DNA of 64,000 nt from Ferrimonas sediminicola (lineage in GTDB: Bacteria > Pseudomonadota > Gammaproteobacteria > Enterobacterales > Shewanellaceae): assembly GCF_005116715.1 (NCBI RefSeq), contig NZ_SWCI01000003.1:62001-126000 (forward strand), read 5' to 3'. Position 1 is the stretch's first letter. Every line of letters starts with the position of its first letter. Made by a program: the position numbers and the translations under genes. Below the pieces are notes generated by a model. That model was not told the origin of the DNA. It searched no databases and worked only from the letters and a program-made list of their open reading frames with translations. Of this stretch, positions 1 through 10,070 are shown piece by piece.

Positions 1-438
1 ACCGTTTCCTACTATGGTGCCGACACCCCCCTGAAGCAGGTGGCCAACGTCTCCACCGAGGACAGCCGCACCCTGGCGGTCACCGTGTTCGACCGCACCA
101 TGATCCAGGCGGTTGAGAAGGCGATCATGGCCTCCGATCTGGGCCTGAACCCCAACTCAGCCGGGACCACCATCCGTATCCCCCTGCCGCCGCTGACCGA
201 GGAGCGCCGTAAGGATCTGGTTCGCGTGGTACGCGCCGAAGCCGAGCACGGCAAGGTGGCCATCCGCAACATCCGTCGCGACGCCAACTCCCACATCAAG
301 GAGTTGGAAAAGGAGAAGGAGATCAGTGAGGATGATGCTCGCCGCGCCGAAGACGAGATCCAGAAGTTGACCGACAAGTTCGTCAAGGCCGTCGACGCCG
401 TCCTGGCTGAGAAAGAAGCCGAGCTGATGGAGATCTAA
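1..438 (+). CDS. frr: Ribosome recycling factor (5' truncated by window edge)
   Basis: RRF acts with EF-G to split the post-termination ribosome and release mRNA and tRNA. The frame is open from base 1 and gives 145 residues; the family is about 185, so roughly 40 N-terminal residues lie outside the window. The visible part has the diagnostic RRF core: [18 protein letters not shown], then [13 protein letters not shown], then RRDAN and the acidic [13 protein letters not shown] helix, ending in DKEAEL-type residues. It is first in the cluster leading to uppS and cdsA and is separated from uppS by a hairpin with a T-rich tail. Recognition is by direct similarity to the E. coli protein; identity is essentially certain. 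Confidence 0.97.
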   Translation, partial: TVSYYGADTPLKQVANVSTEDSRTLAVTVFDRTMIQAVEKAIMASDLGLNPNSAGTTIRIPLPPLTEERRKDLVRVVRAEAEHGKVAIRNIRRDANSHIKELEKEKEISEDDARRAEDEIQKLTDKFVKAVDAVLAEKEAELMEI

Positions 439-466
439 GCAAACGTCCCTGTTTGCTAGCGAATCG

Positions 467-506
467 ACGCCGCGTTTGGATATACTACGCGGCGTTTCTG
501 TTTTCT
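467..506 (+). terminator. Probable rho-independent terminator after frr
   Basis: An 8 bp perfect stem (467-474 with 488-495, acgccgcg/cgcggcgt) closes a 13 nt loop and is followed by a T-rich stretch (ttctgttttct). It falls between frr and uppS and overlaps the region that a longer uppS reading frame would need, so it also argues for the later uppS start. Confidence 0.65.
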
Positions 507-527
507 ATTGCCGGGATTAACACCTTC

Positions 528-1286
528 ATGCTCAGTAGTCGTGATTCCTCACCAGCGGCGCCTGCCGTGTCTCTGCCGAGACACATTGCCATCATCATGG
601 ATGGTAATGGCCGTTGGGCCGAGTCCAAGGGGCGCCCCAGGTTCGCCGGTCACCGTGCCGGAGTCAAGGCGGTTCGCGAAGCGGTACGCGTCTGCCGCAA
701 GCACGGGATCAGGGCGTTGACCTTGTTCGCGTTTTCCAGTGAAAACTGGCGGCGCCCGGAGCGTGAGGTCGCATTATTGATGCGGCTGTTTATGACTGTG
801 CTGTCCCGTGAGGTAAAGTTGCTCAAGGGCAACGACGTGCGCCTGAAGGTGGTGGGGGATGTCTCCGGCTTCAGCCTGGACCTGCAGCAGCGGATCCGCA
901 AGGCGGAGAGGATGACCGCCGACTGCCAGGGCATGGTGCTGAACGTGGCGGCCAACTACGGCGGCCGTTGGGACATGATGCAGGCGGCCCGGCGGCTGGC
1001 CGAGGAGGTGAAGCAGGGGCACCTGGATTTGGAGCAGATCTGTGAGGGCACCGTCAGCCGCTATCTGACCATGGCCGATCTGCCCGAGGTGGATCTGCTG
1101 GTGCGTACCGGGGGCGAGCACCGAATCAGCAACTTCATCCTGTGGCAGGCGGCTTACGCCGAACTGGTGTTCAGCCCGGTGTTGTGGCCCGATTTCGATG
1201 AACGGGCCCTGGAGGCCTGTCTCGACGAGTATTGCGGACGACAGCGTCGTTTCGGCCAGACCAGCGCCCAGGTCACGGCTCAATAA
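528..1286 (+). CDS. uppS: Undecaprenyl diphosphate synthase (cis-prenyltransferase)
   Basis: It condenses eight isopentenyl-PP units onto farnesyl-PP to make the C55 carrier lipid for peptidoglycan and O-antigen. The ATG at 528 gives 252 residues, close to the E. coli length of 253. The frame is open upstream to 453, but that part crosses the terminator hairpin and encodes an unrelated leader, so it was rejected. Visible signatures are IIMDGNGRW near residues 22-30 with the catalytic Asp at about 25, GHRAG, the FAFSSENW block, and RTGGEHRISNF near 193-203, which binds the pyrophosphate. cdsA follows after 27 bp, as in other gammaproteobacteria. Confidence 0.96.
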   Translation: MLSSRDSSPAAPAVSLPRHIAIIMDGNGRWAESKGRPRFAGHRAGVKAVREAVRVCRKHGIRALTLFAFSSENWRRPEREVALLMRLFMTVLSREVKLLKGNDVRLKVVGDVSGFSLDLQQRIRKAERMTADCQGMVLNVAANYGGRWDMMQAARRLAEEVKQGHLDLEQICEGTVSRYLTMADLPEVDLLVRTGGEHRISNFILWQAAYAELVFSPVLWPDFDERALEACLDEYCGRQRRFGQTSAQVTAQ

Positions 1287-1313
1287 CAAGAATTCAACCC
1301 AAAGAGGTTTTTT

Positions 1314-2171
1314 TTGCTTAAGCAACGAGTTTTAACCGCCGTGCTGCTGCTGCCGGCAGCACTGGCCGCCATCTTCCTGTTGTCTTTGGACGGGTTCGCC
1401 TTGGCCATTGCCCTGGTGATCCTATTGGCCTCCAAAGAGTGGGGCAGCTTCATTCAGCCGGGGGACCGCCTCATCCAAGCCAGTTTCACCCTCTCCATGG
1501 CCGTGCTGATGGGCGCATTTTACTTTATGGTTCCCTCCGATCTGTTGTGGTTGGGCGATGAGCTCCACCCTCTGGCCGAGGGGCTGCTGCAGGTGGGGGG
1601 GCTGTGGTGGCTGATCGCCCTGGGACTGGTGGTCACCTATGTCCGCTCTGTGCGGCTCTGGCACCACTCCATGGTACTCAAGGCGGTGTTTGGCCAGCTT
1701 ACCCTGTTGCCCGCGTTTGTGGCCATGCTGGTGCTGCGCAGCGCCGCCCAGGGGCAGGATCCCCACTACGGTGCCTACCTGGTGCTGGCGGTGCTGCTGA
1801 TCGTCTGGGGCGCGGATACCGGTGCCTACTTCGTCGGTCGCTCCTTCGGTAAGCACAAACTGGCCCGTCACGTCAGCCCGGGTAAGACCATCGAAGGTCT
1901 GGCCGGCGGCTTGCTGGTGTGTGCCCTGCTGGCGGCGGCGGCCTGGAACTATCTGCCCAACAACGGTTTTATTCCTGTGCTGGCGGTGGTGGTTGTGACC
2001 GCCCTCTCCTCCGCCCTGGGCGATCTGTCCGAGAGCATGTTCAAACGCAGCGCCAACATCAAGGACAGCGGTCGCTTGTTGCCGGGCCACGGTGGTATCC
2101 TTGATCGCATCGACAGCATCACCGCGGCGATGCCGGTGTTTGCCCTGCTGTATCTCTACTGGTGGATCTGA
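1314..2171 (+). CDS. cdsA: Phosphatidate cytidylyltransferase (CDP-diglyceride synthase)
   Basis: It makes CDP-diacylglycerol from phosphatidic acid and CTP, the branch point for membrane phospholipids. The start is a TTG at 1314 with an AAGAGG ribosome-binding site at about 1302-1307, giving 285 residues, the usual length. The protein is almost entirely hydrophobic with about eight membrane helices. The C-terminal CDP-diglyceride synthase signature is complete: [13 protein letters not shown] then [13 protein letters not shown] near residues 240-267. It ends 2 nt before the ispC start and is surely co-transcribed with it. Confidence 0.96.
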   Translation: MLKQRVLTAVLLLPAALAAIFLLSLDGFALAIALVILLASKEWGSFIQPGDRLIQASFTLSMAVLMGAFYFMVPSDLLWLGDELHPLAEGLLQVGGLWWLIALGLVVTYVRSVRLWHHSMVLKAVFGQLTLLPAFVAMLVLRSAAQGQDPHYGAYLVLAVLLIVWGADTGAYFVGRSFGKHKLARHVSPGKTIEGLAGGLLVCALLAAAAWNYLPNNGFIPVLAVVVVTALSSALGDLSESMFKRSANIKDSGRLLPGHGGILDRIDSITAAMPVFALLYLYWWI

Positions 2172-2173
2172 CC

Positions 2174-3364
2174 ATGCAAAGACTCGCCCTGTTCGGAGCC
2201 ACCGGCTCCATCGGCACCAGTACCCTGGATGTGGTGCGGCATCACCCAGAGCAGTATGTCGTTGAGGTGCTGACCGCCAACGGCAACTGGCAGGCGATGC
2301 AGAGTCTGTGTGAGGAGTTCGCTCCCGCCTACGCGGTGATGGTGGACCCCGACGCTGCCCTGGCCCTGGAGCGCGCCCTCAAGGGCAAGGTGAACACCCA
2401 GGTGCTGGCCGGTGACCAGGCGTTGGTGGAGGTGGCCGAGCTGGACAGTGTCGATGTGGTGATGGCGGCCATCGTCGGTGCCGCCGGCCTGAACTCCACC
2501 CTGGCGGCGGTTCGCAAAGGCAAGCGCATCCTGCTGGCCAACAAGGAGGCCCTGGTGGTTTCGGGCCGGCTGTTTATGGATGCGGTCCGTGAACACGGTG
2601 CCACCCTGTTGCCGGTGGACAGCGAGCACAACGCCCTCTTCCAGAGCCTGCCGGTAGAGGTGCAGGATACCCTGGGGCACTGCGACCTGGCGGGGAACGG
2701 CGTGTCTCACCTTCTGTTGACCGGGTCCGGCGGTCCTTTCCGCACCCGAGTCCTGAACAGCTTTGACGCCATTACCCCGACCGAGGCTTGTGCCCACCCG
2801 AACTGGAGCATGGGACAGAAGATCTCGGTGGACTCCGCCTCCATGATGAACAAGGGGCTGGAGTACATCGAAGCGCGCTGGTTGTTCAACGCCGCCCCTG
2901 AGCAGATCCAGGTGGTGATTCATCCCCAGAGTGTCATCCACTCCATGGTGCAATATCAGGATGGATCGGTACTGGCCCAGATGGGCCGGCCCGACATGCG
3001 TACCCCCATCGCTCACAGCCTTTCCTATCCGGCCCGAATCCACAGTGGCGTGGAACCTTTGGATTTCTTTAAGGTCGGACAATTAACCTTCGAAGCGCCG
3101 GATTTCCAGCGTTACCCCTGCCTGAAGCTGGCGATGGATGCCTGCAACGCCGGCCAGGAGGCGACCACGGTTCTCAATGCCGCCAATGAACAGGCGGTGG
3201 CCGCGTTTTTGAAGGGACGTATCAGGTTTACCGACATCGCCCGGGTCAATGCCCATTGTCTGGAACGGGCAGACCTGAGCCCCTTGATGACCCTGTCAGC
3301 TCTCGGTGAGCTGGACAGGGAGGCCAGAGTGCTGGCCGACAGCTGGATCGCCAGAGGAGCTTAA
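2174..3364 (+). CDS. ispC: 1-deoxy-D-xylulose 5-phosphate reductoisomerase
   Basis: It catalyses the NADPH-dependent conversion of DXP to MEP, the committed step of the non-mevalonate isoprenoid pathway, which feeds uppS upstream. The ATG at 2174 gives 396 residues (E. coli 398). The NADPH fold signature [12 protein letters not shown] is at the N-terminus, NKEALV is near residue 123, the metal-binding DSEHNALFQ near 149, and SMMNKGLE further on. A GTG four codons upstream inside the cdsA end is an alternative start. Its TAA overlaps the rseP ATG by one base, indicating translational coupling. Confidence 0.97.
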   Translation: MQRLALFGATGSIGTSTLDVVRHHPEQYVVEVLTANGNWQAMQSLCEEFAPAYAVMVDPDAALALERALKGKVNTQVLAGDQALVEVAELDSVDVVMAAIVGAAGLNSTLAAVRKGKRILLANKEALVVSGRLFMDAVREHGATLLPVDSEHNALFQSLPVEVQDTLGHCDLAGNGVSHLLLTGSGGPFRTRVLNSFDAITPTEACAHPNWSMGQKISVDSASMMNKGLEYIEARWLFNAAPEQIQVVIHPQSVIHSMVQYQDGSVLAQMGRPDMRTPIAHSLSYPARIHSGVEPLDFFKVGQLTFEAPDFQRYPCLKLAMDACNAGQEATTVLNAANEQAVAAFLKGRIRFTDIARVNAHCLERADLSPLMTLSALGELDREARVLADSWIARGA

Positions 3365-4713
3365 TGTTTCAGTTTTTTTGGAGTCTCGGTGCTTTCCTGG
3401 TTGCCCTGGGAATCCTGATCGCCGTCCATGAATTTGGCCACTTCTGGGTGGCCCGCCGCTGTGGCGTCAAGGTGGAGCGCTTCTCCATCGGCTTCGGCAA
3501 GGTGCTGCTGCGTCGTCTTGGCAAGGACGGCACCGAGTACAGCTTGTCGATGATTCCCCTCGGGGGCTACGTCAAGATGCTCGATGGCCGGGTCGAGAAT
3601 GTACCCGAACACCTCAAGGCGCAGGCGTTTGACGCCAAGAGCGTCTGGCAGCGCATCGCCATCGTCGCAGCCGGCCCCCTGGCCAACTTTGTCTTCGCCA
3701 TCTTCGCCTTCTACCTGATGTTCCTCATCGGCGTGCCGACGGTGCGTCCGGTGGTGGGTGAGATCGCCCCCAACACCATCGCCGCCGAGGCGGCCATCTC
3801 CCCGGAGTCGATCATCACCAAGGTGGGTCAGCGGGAAACGGTGGACTGGGAAGCGGTCAACCTGGCGATGGTGGAGTACATCGGTAACCCGCAGATGACC
3901 TTGACCCTGGATGAGCAGGGGCGAACCCGTACGGTCGACCTGGACCTGTCCAACTGGCAGGTGCAGCCGGATAAGGAGCCGCTGTTTGTCAGCCTGGGGA
4001 TGATGCCCTGGCGGCCCCAGGTGAGTAATCTGCTTGGCCTGGTGACCGAAGACGGCGCCGCTTACGAGGCAGGCATTCGCGTCGGCGACAAGCTGATGGC
4101 GGTCAACGGTGAGCCCTACTCAGACTGGGAGGCCCTGGTTGAACTGGTGGAAGCCCATCCCGGCCAAGCGATGGCGTTCACCATCCAGCGCGACTTCAAC
4201 AGCATGATCCTGTCCGTGGTGCCCGATGAGGTGACCTCCGATGACGGCCGGCTGGTGGGCAAGGTGGGGATCTCGCCAACCCTGGAGCCCTGGCCTAAGG
4301 CGTACCAGGTGGATCTGAGCTACGGCCCGTTTTCTGCCGTGGGTCCCTCCCTGGAGCGCACCTGGCAGCTGGTTGAACTGACGTTAAAAACAATTGGTAA
4401 GCTGTTTACTGGGGACCTTGCGGTGAGTAACCTAAGTGGTCCCATCTCCATCGCACAGGGGGCGGGCAGTACCGCCGGATTCGGTCTGGTCTACTTCCTG
4501 GGGTTCCTGGCGCTGATCAGCGTCAATCTGGGGATCATCAATCTATTGCCTCTGCCGGTACTGGATGGGGGCCACCTGCTTTACTTCGCCGTGGAGCTGG
4601 TTACCGGCAAGCCGGTGCCTGAACGGATTCAGGATGTGGGGTATCGCGTCGGTTCCGCCTTGGTCCTGATGCTGATGATTATCGCTATCGTCAATGACGT
4701 AGCACGACTGTAA
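3364..4713 (+). CDS. rseP: Site-2 zinc metalloprotease, sigma-E regulated intramembrane proteolysis
   Basis: RseP cuts the anti-sigma factor RseA inside the inner membrane after DegS cleavage, freeing sigma E when outer-membrane assembly fails. The 449 residues fit the family (E. coli 450). The zinc motif HEFGH is at residues 22-26 in the first membrane helix; two periplasmic PDZ-like modules fill the middle; the third metal ligand is in LPVLDGGH near residues 398-404. It sits directly before bamA, the main client of the sigma-E response. The start overlaps the ispC stop by one base. Confidence 0.97.
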   Translation: MFQFFWSLGAFLVALGILIAVHEFGHFWVARRCGVKVERFSIGFGKVLLRRLGKDGTEYSLSMIPLGGYVKMLDGRVENVPEHLKAQAFDAKSVWQRIAIVAAGPLANFVFAIFAFYLMFLIGVPTVRPVVGEIAPNTIAAEAAISPESIITKVGQRETVDWEAVNLAMVEYIGNPQMTLTLDEQGRTRTVDLDLSNWQVQPDKEPLFVSLGMMPWRPQVSNLLGLVTEDGAAYEAGIRVGDKLMAVNGEPYSDWEALVELVEAHPGQAMAFTIQRDFNSMILSVVPDEVTSDDGRLVGKVGISPTLEPWPKAYQVDLSYGPFSAVGPSLERTWQLVELTLKTIGKLFTGDLAVSNLSGPISIAQGAGSTAGFGLVYFLGFLALISVNLGIINLLPLPVLDGGHLLYFAVELVTGKPVPERIQDVGYRVGSALVLMLMIIAIVNDVARL

Positions 4714-4741
4714 GCCCAAGGAATAATAAGAATCTTCGTCT

Positions 4742-7231
4742 ATGAGACTGAATAAAATCATGGCATCGATGGTGTTCATCGGTGCGGCCATTTCGGCACA
4801 GGGGCAGGCTGCGAGTTTTGACGCCTTTGTGGTTGACGATATTAAGGTTGAGGGGTTACAGCGGGTCGCTCTGGGGGCTGCGTTGCTGAATCTGCCGATC
4901 AAGGTGGGGGATCAGGTGGATACCCTGAGCCTGCAACGGGCGATACGCACCCTCTATGCCTCCGATAACTTTGAAGACATCGCCGTGGCCCGCGACGGCA
5001 ACACCCTGGTGGTGCAGGTCCGTGAGCGCCCCACCATCAGCGACATCGTGTTCGAGGGCAACAAGGACATCAAGGATGAGCAGTTGCAGGAGAGTCTGGA
5101 CGGTTCCGGCATCAAGACCGGTGAGCCGCTGGATCGCACCATCCTGACCGAGATCGAGAGCAGCCTGCAGGATTTCTACTACAGCGTCGGCAAATACAAC
5201 GCCAAGGTTCAGGCACAGGTGATCACCCTGCCGCGCAACCGGGTGGAGCTGAAGCTGAAGTTCACCGAAGGGGATGCCGCCGACATCCACCAGATCAACA
5301 TCGTGGGCAACACCGTGTTCCCCGATGATGAGCTGATCGGCCTGTTTGAACTGACCGACTACGTGGCCTGGTGGGACTTCTTCGGTGACCGTCGCTATCA
5401 GAAGCAGAAGCTGGAAGGGGATCTGGAAACCCTGACCTCCTACTATAACGACCGGGGCTACCTGAAGTTCAAGGTTGAGTCCACCCAGGTGGCCATGACC
5501 CCGGACAAGACCGGCCTCTACGTGACCGTCAACGTCGACGAAGGTGAGCAGTATACCATCAAGGAGGTGAACCTCACCGGCGAGCTGCTGGGCAAGGAGG
5601 CGCTGATGAAGGCGCTGCTTCCCATCGAGTCCGGCGAGATGTACAACGGCGGCGAGGTGACCTTCACCGAGGAGCTGATTGGCAAGTTCCTGGGGCGTTA
5701 CGGCTATGCCTATCCCAAGGTGACCACCTATCCCGAGGTGGACGATGAGACCAACGAGGTCTCCCTGAACATCAACGTCAATCCGGGCAAGCGGATCTAC
5801 GTGCGTTCCGTGGGCTTCTCCGGCAACACCGTCACCAAGGATGAGGTCTTGCGCCGGGAGATGCGTCAGTTGGAGGGGGCCTGGCTCAACAGCCGCTCCG
5901 TAGAGCTGTCCAAGGAGCGTCTCAACCGCTTGGGCTTCTTCGAAACCGTCGAGGTGGAAACCACCCCGGTGCCGGGCAGTGATGACCTGGTGGACGTCAA
6001 CTACAAGGTGAAGGAGCAGCCCTCAGGGTCCTTCAACTTCGGCGTCGGCTATGGCACCGAGAGTAAGCTGAGCCTGCAACTGGGCGTGTCTCAGAGCAAC
6101 TTCCTCGGCACCGGCAACAACGTGGCCATCAACCTGAACAACAACACCTACCAGAAGAGTGTCAACGCCACCTATCGCGATCCCTACTTCACCAAGGATG
6201 GGGTGAGCGCCGGGGTCAATATCTACTGGTCCGAGTTTGATGCCGACGAGTACTACCTGGAGTCCTATAAGAACAACTCCTACGGCGCCGGGGTGGATCT
6301 CTCCTGGCCGGTCAACGAATACAATCGTCTGGGCCTGGGCCTGTTCTACCGCCACAACGAGCTGTCGGAGGTGTCGCCCTACCAGCAGGTGCTGAAGTTC
6401 TATCAGATCTATGGCGATCCCACCGACTCCAGCAGTACCCTGGCATTCGACAACTTTGAGCTGAACGCCAACTGGACCCGCAGCACCCTGAACCGCGGCA
6501 CCTTCCCCACTTCCGGTAATAACCAGAAGCTGTATGGCAAGATGACGGTTCCGGGCTCCGACATCCAGTACTTCAAGGTGAGCTTCGACACCAGCTTCTA
6601 CTTCCCGCTGAACCGTACTCACGACTGGGTGTTCCTGACCCGGGGTAAGGTGGGCTACGGTAACGGCTACGGTGACTACCAGGGACAGGACAACATCCTG
6701 CCCTTCTGGGAAAACTTCTACGCCGGCGGTTCCACCGTGCTGCGCGGCTTCAAGACCAACTCCGTTGGCCCGCGCGCCTTCTACCTGACCGGTGACGGCA
6801 CTCCCTGTATCCCGCAGCCAGGCGGAAACTTCGGAGGCTGTAATTTGCCAGGGGATCCTGATACCGTAGCGGTCAACAGTGGACGCTCCATCGGTGGTAA
6901 TGCCATCGCCACCCTGAGTGCCGAGCTGATCGTACCGACTCCCTTCCTGGATGAGTCCTACAAGAACTCCGTGCGCACCAGCTTCTTTGTCGACGCCGGT
7001 AACGTATGGGATACCGAGTTCGCCTACGACAGCTACCGGACGTTGCCTCAGCCTGAGTTTGACAAGATTCAGGACTACTCCGATCCGAGCCGTATCCGCG
7101 CCTCCGCCGGTTTGTCGGTGCAGTGGCTGTCCCCCATGGGCCCCATGGTGTTCAGTCTGGCCAAGCCGCTGAAGGAGTACGAAGGGGATGACAGTGAAGT
7201 ATTCTCCTTCAATATTGGACGTACTTTCTAA
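4742..7231 (+). CDS. bamA: Outer membrane protein assembly factor BamA (Omp85)
   Basis: BamA is the central subunit of the BAM complex that folds beta-barrel proteins into the outer membrane. The 829-residue protein begins with a Sec signal peptide ([23 protein letters not shown]), then [14 protein letters not shown] opens the first of five POTRA domains (about residues 25-425), followed by a 16-strand barrel. The L6 lid motif is present as LRGF at residues 667-670 (VRGF in E. coli, a conservative change). The C-terminus FNIGRTF ends in aromatic Phe as required for BAM recognition. The next gene is its partner chaperone skp. Confidence 0.97.
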   Translation: MRLNKIMASMVFIGAAISAQGQAASFDAFVVDDIKVEGLQRVALGAALLNLPIKVGDQVDTLSLQRAIRTLYASDNFEDIAVARDGNTLVVQVRERPTISDIVFEGNKDIKDEQLQESLDGSGIKTGEPLDRTILTEIESSLQDFYYSVGKYNAKVQAQVITLPRNRVELKLKFTEGDAADIHQINIVGNTVFPDDELIGLFELTDYVAWWDFFGDRRYQKQKLEGDLETLTSYYNDRGYLKFKVESTQVAMTPDKTGLYVTVNVDEGEQYTIKEVNLTGELLGKEALMKALLPIESGEMYNGGEVTFTEELIGKFLGRYGYAYPKVTTYPEVDDETNEVSLNINVNPGKRIYVRSVGFSGNTVTKDEVLRREMRQLEGAWLNSRSVELSKERLNRLGFFETVEVETTPVPGSDDLVDVNYKVKEQPSGSFNFGVGYGTESKLSLQLGVSQSNFLGTGNNVAINLNNNTYQKSVNATYRDPYFTKDGVSAGVNIYWSEFDADEYYLESYKNNSYGAGVDLSWPVNEYNRLGLGLFYRHNELSEVSPYQQVLKFYQIYGDPTDSSSTLAFDNFELNANWTRSTLNRGTFPTSGNNQKLYGKMTVPGSDIQYFKVSFDTSFYFPLNRTHDWVFLTRGKVGYGNGYGDYQGQDNILPFWENFYAGGSTVLRGFKTNSVGPRAFYLTGDGTPCIPQPGGNFGGCNLPGDPDTVAVNSGRSIGGNAIATLSAELIVPTPFLDESYKNSVRTSFFVDAGNVWDTEFAYDSYRTLPQPEFDKIQDYSDPSRIRASAGLSVQWLSPMGPMVFSLAKPLKEYEGDDSEVFSFNIGRTF

Positions 7232-7236
7232 AGAAA

Positions 7237-7254
7237 CGGCGACTTTGGTCGCCG
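7237..7254 (+). other. Intercistronic hairpin between bamA and skp
   Basis: A 7 bp perfect stem, cggcgac/gtcgccg, with a TTTG tetraloop lies 5 nt after the bamA stop. No T-run follows, so it is more likely an mRNA-stabilising or attenuating element than a full terminator. This reading is inference. Confidence 0.4.
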
Positions 7255-7280
7255 CCTAATAAAGACAGAGGAATTTGAGT

Positions 7281-7778
7281 TTGAAGAAGTTAATGACCCT
7301 TGCCCTGATGATGGTTGCCGTTGCTCCCTCCGCCTGGGCCCAGAAGATCGGTGTTGTGGACATGCGTCAGGTGATGAGCCAGTTGCCGCAGGCCGAAGCG
7401 ATGATGCAGAACCTGGAGACCGAGTTTGCCGAGCGCGTTGCGGCGGTTCGCAAGCTGCAGGAGGAGCTGAAGGCCCTGGCAGAGAAGCAGCAGAAGGACG
7501 CCCTGCTGATGACCGATGCCCAGAAGACCGAGCTGAGCCGTCAGATGGAGAGCCTGAATGCCGACTTCAACCGCAAGGGGCGGAACCTGCAGGAAGATAT
7601 GCAGAAGCGTCAGCAGGAGGAGCAACAGAAGCTGCTGAAGCAGGTGCAGTTGGCGATCAACGGCCTGGCTGAGAAGGAGCAGTTTGACGTGATCCTGCAG
7701 CGTGGTGCCGCCGTGTACGTCAGCGATGCCGCCGATGTGACCAGCAAAGTGGTTGAAGTCGTAGGTAAAGGCAACTAA
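7281..7778 (+). CDS. skp: Periplasmic chaperone Skp/OmpH
   Basis: Skp is a trimeric jellyfish-shaped chaperone that carries unfolded outer-membrane proteins across the periplasm to BamA. A TTG at 7281 is chosen because AGAGGA at 7267-7272 is then 8 nt upstream; a TTG two codons earlier (7275) would be only 2 nt from it. The 165-residue product has a signal peptide ending in SAWAQ, the KIGVVDMRQVM strand, a long charged Gln/Lys/Glu-rich coiled coil (about residues 45-120) forming the tentacle, and a C-terminal strand. lpxD starts 5 nt after the stop. Confidence 0.94.
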   Translation: MKKLMTLALMMVAVAPSAWAQKIGVVDMRQVMSQLPQAEAMMQNLETEFAERVAAVRKLQEELKALAEKQQKDALLMTDAQKTELSRQMESLNADFNRKGRNLQEDMQKRQQEEQQKLLKQVQLAINGLAEKEQFDVILQRGAAVYVSDAADVTSKVVEVVGKGN

Positions 7779-7783
7779 ATACT

Positions 7784-8821
7784 ATGACAAGCAAAACCCT
7801 GGTGGCGCTGGCCGAACTGGTTGGCGCCACCGTCAAGGGGGATGGCAGCAAGGTGGTGGCCCGGGTGGCCACCCTTGAAAATGCCGGCCCCGATCAGATC
7901 AGTTTTCTGGCGAACAGCAAGTATCGTAAGCAGTTAGACAACACCGCCGCTGGAGCGGTGATTTTGTCTGCGCAGGATGCGGAAAATTATCGGGGGAACG
8001 CCCTGATTGCTGCCAACCCCTACGTCTGTTTCGCCCGAATCGCCCAGATCCTGGATACTACTCCGGCAGCCGCAGACCGCATCCATCCCTCCGCGGTGGT
8101 CGAACCCAGTGCCCAACTGGGTGAAGGGGTTTGTATCGGCGCCAACGCCGTGGTGGAAGCGGATGCGGTGATCGGTGATGGCGTGCAGATTGGCGCCGGC
8201 ACCGTGGTGGGCCGCGGCGCCCGCGTGGGCCGTGCCACTCGCCTCTGGGCCAATGTCACCCTGTACCACGGCGTGGTGGTGGGTGAGGAGTGCATCATCC
8301 ACTCAGGTGCGGTGATAGGCTCAGACGGCTTTGGCTACGCCAACGAGCGTGGTCAGTGGATCAAGATTCCTCAGGTCGGTACCGTGATCGTCGGTGACCG
8401 GGTCGAGATTGGATCCAATACCTCCATCGACCGTGGGGCCATCGATGACACCATCATCGAGGAGGGGGTGATCATCGACAACCTGTGTCAGATTGCCCAC
8501 AACGACGTCATCGGTGCCCACAGTGCCCTGGCGGGCTGCACCGTGGTTGCGGGCAGCACCAAGATTGGCCGCCACTGCATCATCGGCGGCAACAGCGGTA
8601 TTGCCGGCCACATTGAGCTGGCCGATGGGGTCCATGTTACCGGGATGTCCCGGGTGACCAAGGGGCTGAACAAGCCCGGGGTTTACTCGTCCGGGTCTCC
8701 TATTCAGGACAACAAGTCCTGGCGTCGCAACTCGGTGCGCTCGCGCCAGTTGGAAGATATGTATCAGCGCTTGCGTCAGCTGGAGAAGCAGCTGGCTGAG
8801 CCAGAGCAAGATAGTGAATAA
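7784..8821 (+). CDS. lpxD: UDP-3-O-(3-hydroxyacyl)glucosamine N-acyltransferase
   Basis: Third step of lipid A synthesis: it adds the N-linked 3-hydroxyacyl chain from acyl-ACP. The 345-residue product has an N-terminal uridine-binding domain (to about residue 100), then a left-handed beta-helix built from hexapeptide repeats such as [12 protein letters not shown] and IGAGTV, then a C-terminal helical extension that binds ACP. The catalytic His is at position 239 in [10 protein letters not shown], the same number as in E. coli. The gene lies between skp and fabZ, as is standard. Confidence 0.96.
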   Translation: MTSKTLVALAELVGATVKGDGSKVVARVATLENAGPDQISFLANSKYRKQLDNTAAGAVILSAQDAENYRGNALIAANPYVCFARIAQILDTTPAAADRIHPSAVVEPSAQLGEGVCIGANAVVEADAVIGDGVQIGAGTVVGRGARVGRATRLWANVTLYHGVVVGEECIIHSGAVIGSDGFGYANERGQWIKIPQVGTVIVGDRVEIGSNTSIDRGAIDDTIIEEGVIIDNLCQIAHNDVIGAHSALAGCTVVAGSTKIGRHCIIGGNSGIAGHIELADGVHVTGMSRVTKGLNKPGVYSSGSPIQDNKSWRRNSVRSRQLEDMYQRLRQLEKQLAEPEQDSE

Positions 8822-8835
8822 GTTTGGAGTCCACC

Positions 8836-9285
8836 TTGTCTGAGCAAATGAACACCATGGAGGTCAATGAGATCCTCCAGTTTCTGCCACACCGTCACCC
8901 CTTTATGCTGGTGGACCGGGTTCTCGATTTTGTCCCCGGCGAGTCTCTGCACGCCCGTAAGAACGTGACCTACAATGAGCCCTTCTTCCCAGGACACTTC
9001 CCGGCTGCCCCCATTATGCCCGGTGTGCTGATCCTGGAAGCCCTGGCCCAGGCCTCCGCCATTCTGGCGTTCAAGACTTATGGTAAGGGTGAAAACGAGC
9101 TGTACCTGTTCGCCGGCATCGATAATGTGCGCTTCAAGCGCCAGGTGACGCCGGGCGATACCCTGGATCTGCACGTCTACTTCCAGAAAGCCAAGCGTGG
9201 CATCGGTTTCTATGCTGCCGAAGCCAAGGTCGACGGTAAGGTTGTCTGCTCCGCAGACCTGATGTGTGCCAAGAGAGAGGCTTGA
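8836..9285 (+). CDS. fabZ: 3-hydroxyacyl-ACP dehydratase FabZ
   Basis: It dehydrates 3-hydroxyacyl-ACP in fatty acid elongation and competes with LpxA/LpxD for the same substrates. The TTG at 8836 is chosen because GGAG at 8826-8829 then sits 6 nt upstream and because it places the catalytic pair at His54 (GHFP) and Glu68 (VLILEA), the E. coli numbering. The 149-residue hot-dog fold also shows [16 protein letters not shown] at the N-terminus and a central [15 protein letters not shown] four codons upstream is possible but has no ribosome-binding site. Confidence 0.95.
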   Translation: MSEQMNTMEVNEILQFLPHRHPFMLVDRVLDFVPGESLHARKNVTYNEPFFPGHFPAAPIMPGVLILEALAQASAILAFKTYGKGENELYLFAGIDNVRFKRQVTPGDTLDLHVYFQKAKRGIGFYAAEAKVDGKVVCSADLMCAKREA

Positions 9286-9289
9286 TCCC

Positions 9290-10060
9290 GTGATCCATTC
9301 CCAGGCGGTAATCCACCCCGATGCCAAGATTGGCGATAACGTCACCATAGGTCCATTCAGCTACATTGGTGCCGACGTCATCATAGGTGATGACACCTGG
9401 ATCGGCTCCAATGTGGTGATCAAGGGACCTACCAGCATCGGCAAGGGCAACAAGTTTTTCCAGTTTGCCTCCATCGGTGAGGAGTGTCAGGACAAGAAAT
9501 ACGCTGGCGAGCCCACCCGCCTGGAGATTGGCGACAACAACGTGTTTCGTGAGTGCTGTACGGTGCATCGCGGCACGGTCCAGGATCGGGGACTGACCAA
9601 GATCGGCTCCAACAACCTGTTTATGGCCTACACCCATGTGGCCCACGACTGCTTGGTCGGTGACCAGGTGATCATGGCCAACAACGCCTCCATCGCCGGT
9701 CACGTACAGGTGGGTGACCACGCCATCCTCGGCGGCATGACCGGCGTGCATCAGTTTGTGAAGATTGGCGCCCACGCCTTTACCGCAGGCTGCTCCCTGG
9801 TGCTGCAGGATGTCCCTCCCTACGTGATGGCCTCCGGCCAGAGCGCGGTGCCCCGGGGCATCAACAATGAGGGCCTCAAGCGTCGCGGTTTCTCCAAGGA
9901 GGCGATCGCCGCCATCCGCAAGGCGTATAAGATACTCTACCGCTCCAGCCTCACCACCGCCGAGGCGATGCCCCAGTTGAGGGAGCTGGCGGACGAGCAC
10001 CCAGAGGTGGGGATGCTGGCAGACTTTGTCGAGCAGTCCAGCCGCGGTATCGTACGTTGA
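9290..10060 (+). CDS. lpxA: UDP-N-acetylglucosamine O-acyltransferase
   Basis: First step of lipid A synthesis: it transfers a 3-hydroxyacyl chain from ACP to UDP-GlcNAc. The GTG at 9290 follows AGAGAGG by 9 nt and gives 256 residues (E. coli 262). An upstream start would overlap fabZ and add residues absent from the family. The product is a trimeric left-handed beta-helix with many hexapeptide repeats; the catalytic base is His119 in THVAHDC (His125 in E. coli), and GLKRRGF marks the C-terminal helical domain. Confidence 0.96.
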   Translation: MIHSQAVIHPDAKIGDNVTIGPFSYIGADVIIGDDTWIGSNVVIKGPTSIGKGNKFFQFASIGEECQDKKYAGEPTRLEIGDNNVFRECCTVHRGTVQDRGLTKIGSNNLFMAYTHVAHDCLVGDQVIMANNASIAGHVQVGDHAILGGMTGVHQFVKIGAHAFTAGCSLVLQDVPPYVMASGQSAVPRGINNEGLKRRGFSKEAIAAIRKAYKILYRSSLTTAEAMPQLRELADEHPEVGMLADFVEQSSRGIVR

Positions 10061-10070
10061 GGAGCTTGGC

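Noticed and set aside
453-527. N-terminal extension of UppS with a hydrophobic leader
   Set aside because: It crosses the hairpin after frr, has no family match, and the ATG at 528 gives the normal length.
7237-7254. bamA-skp hairpin as a full terminator
   Set aside because: No T-run follows and skp belongs to the same cluster.
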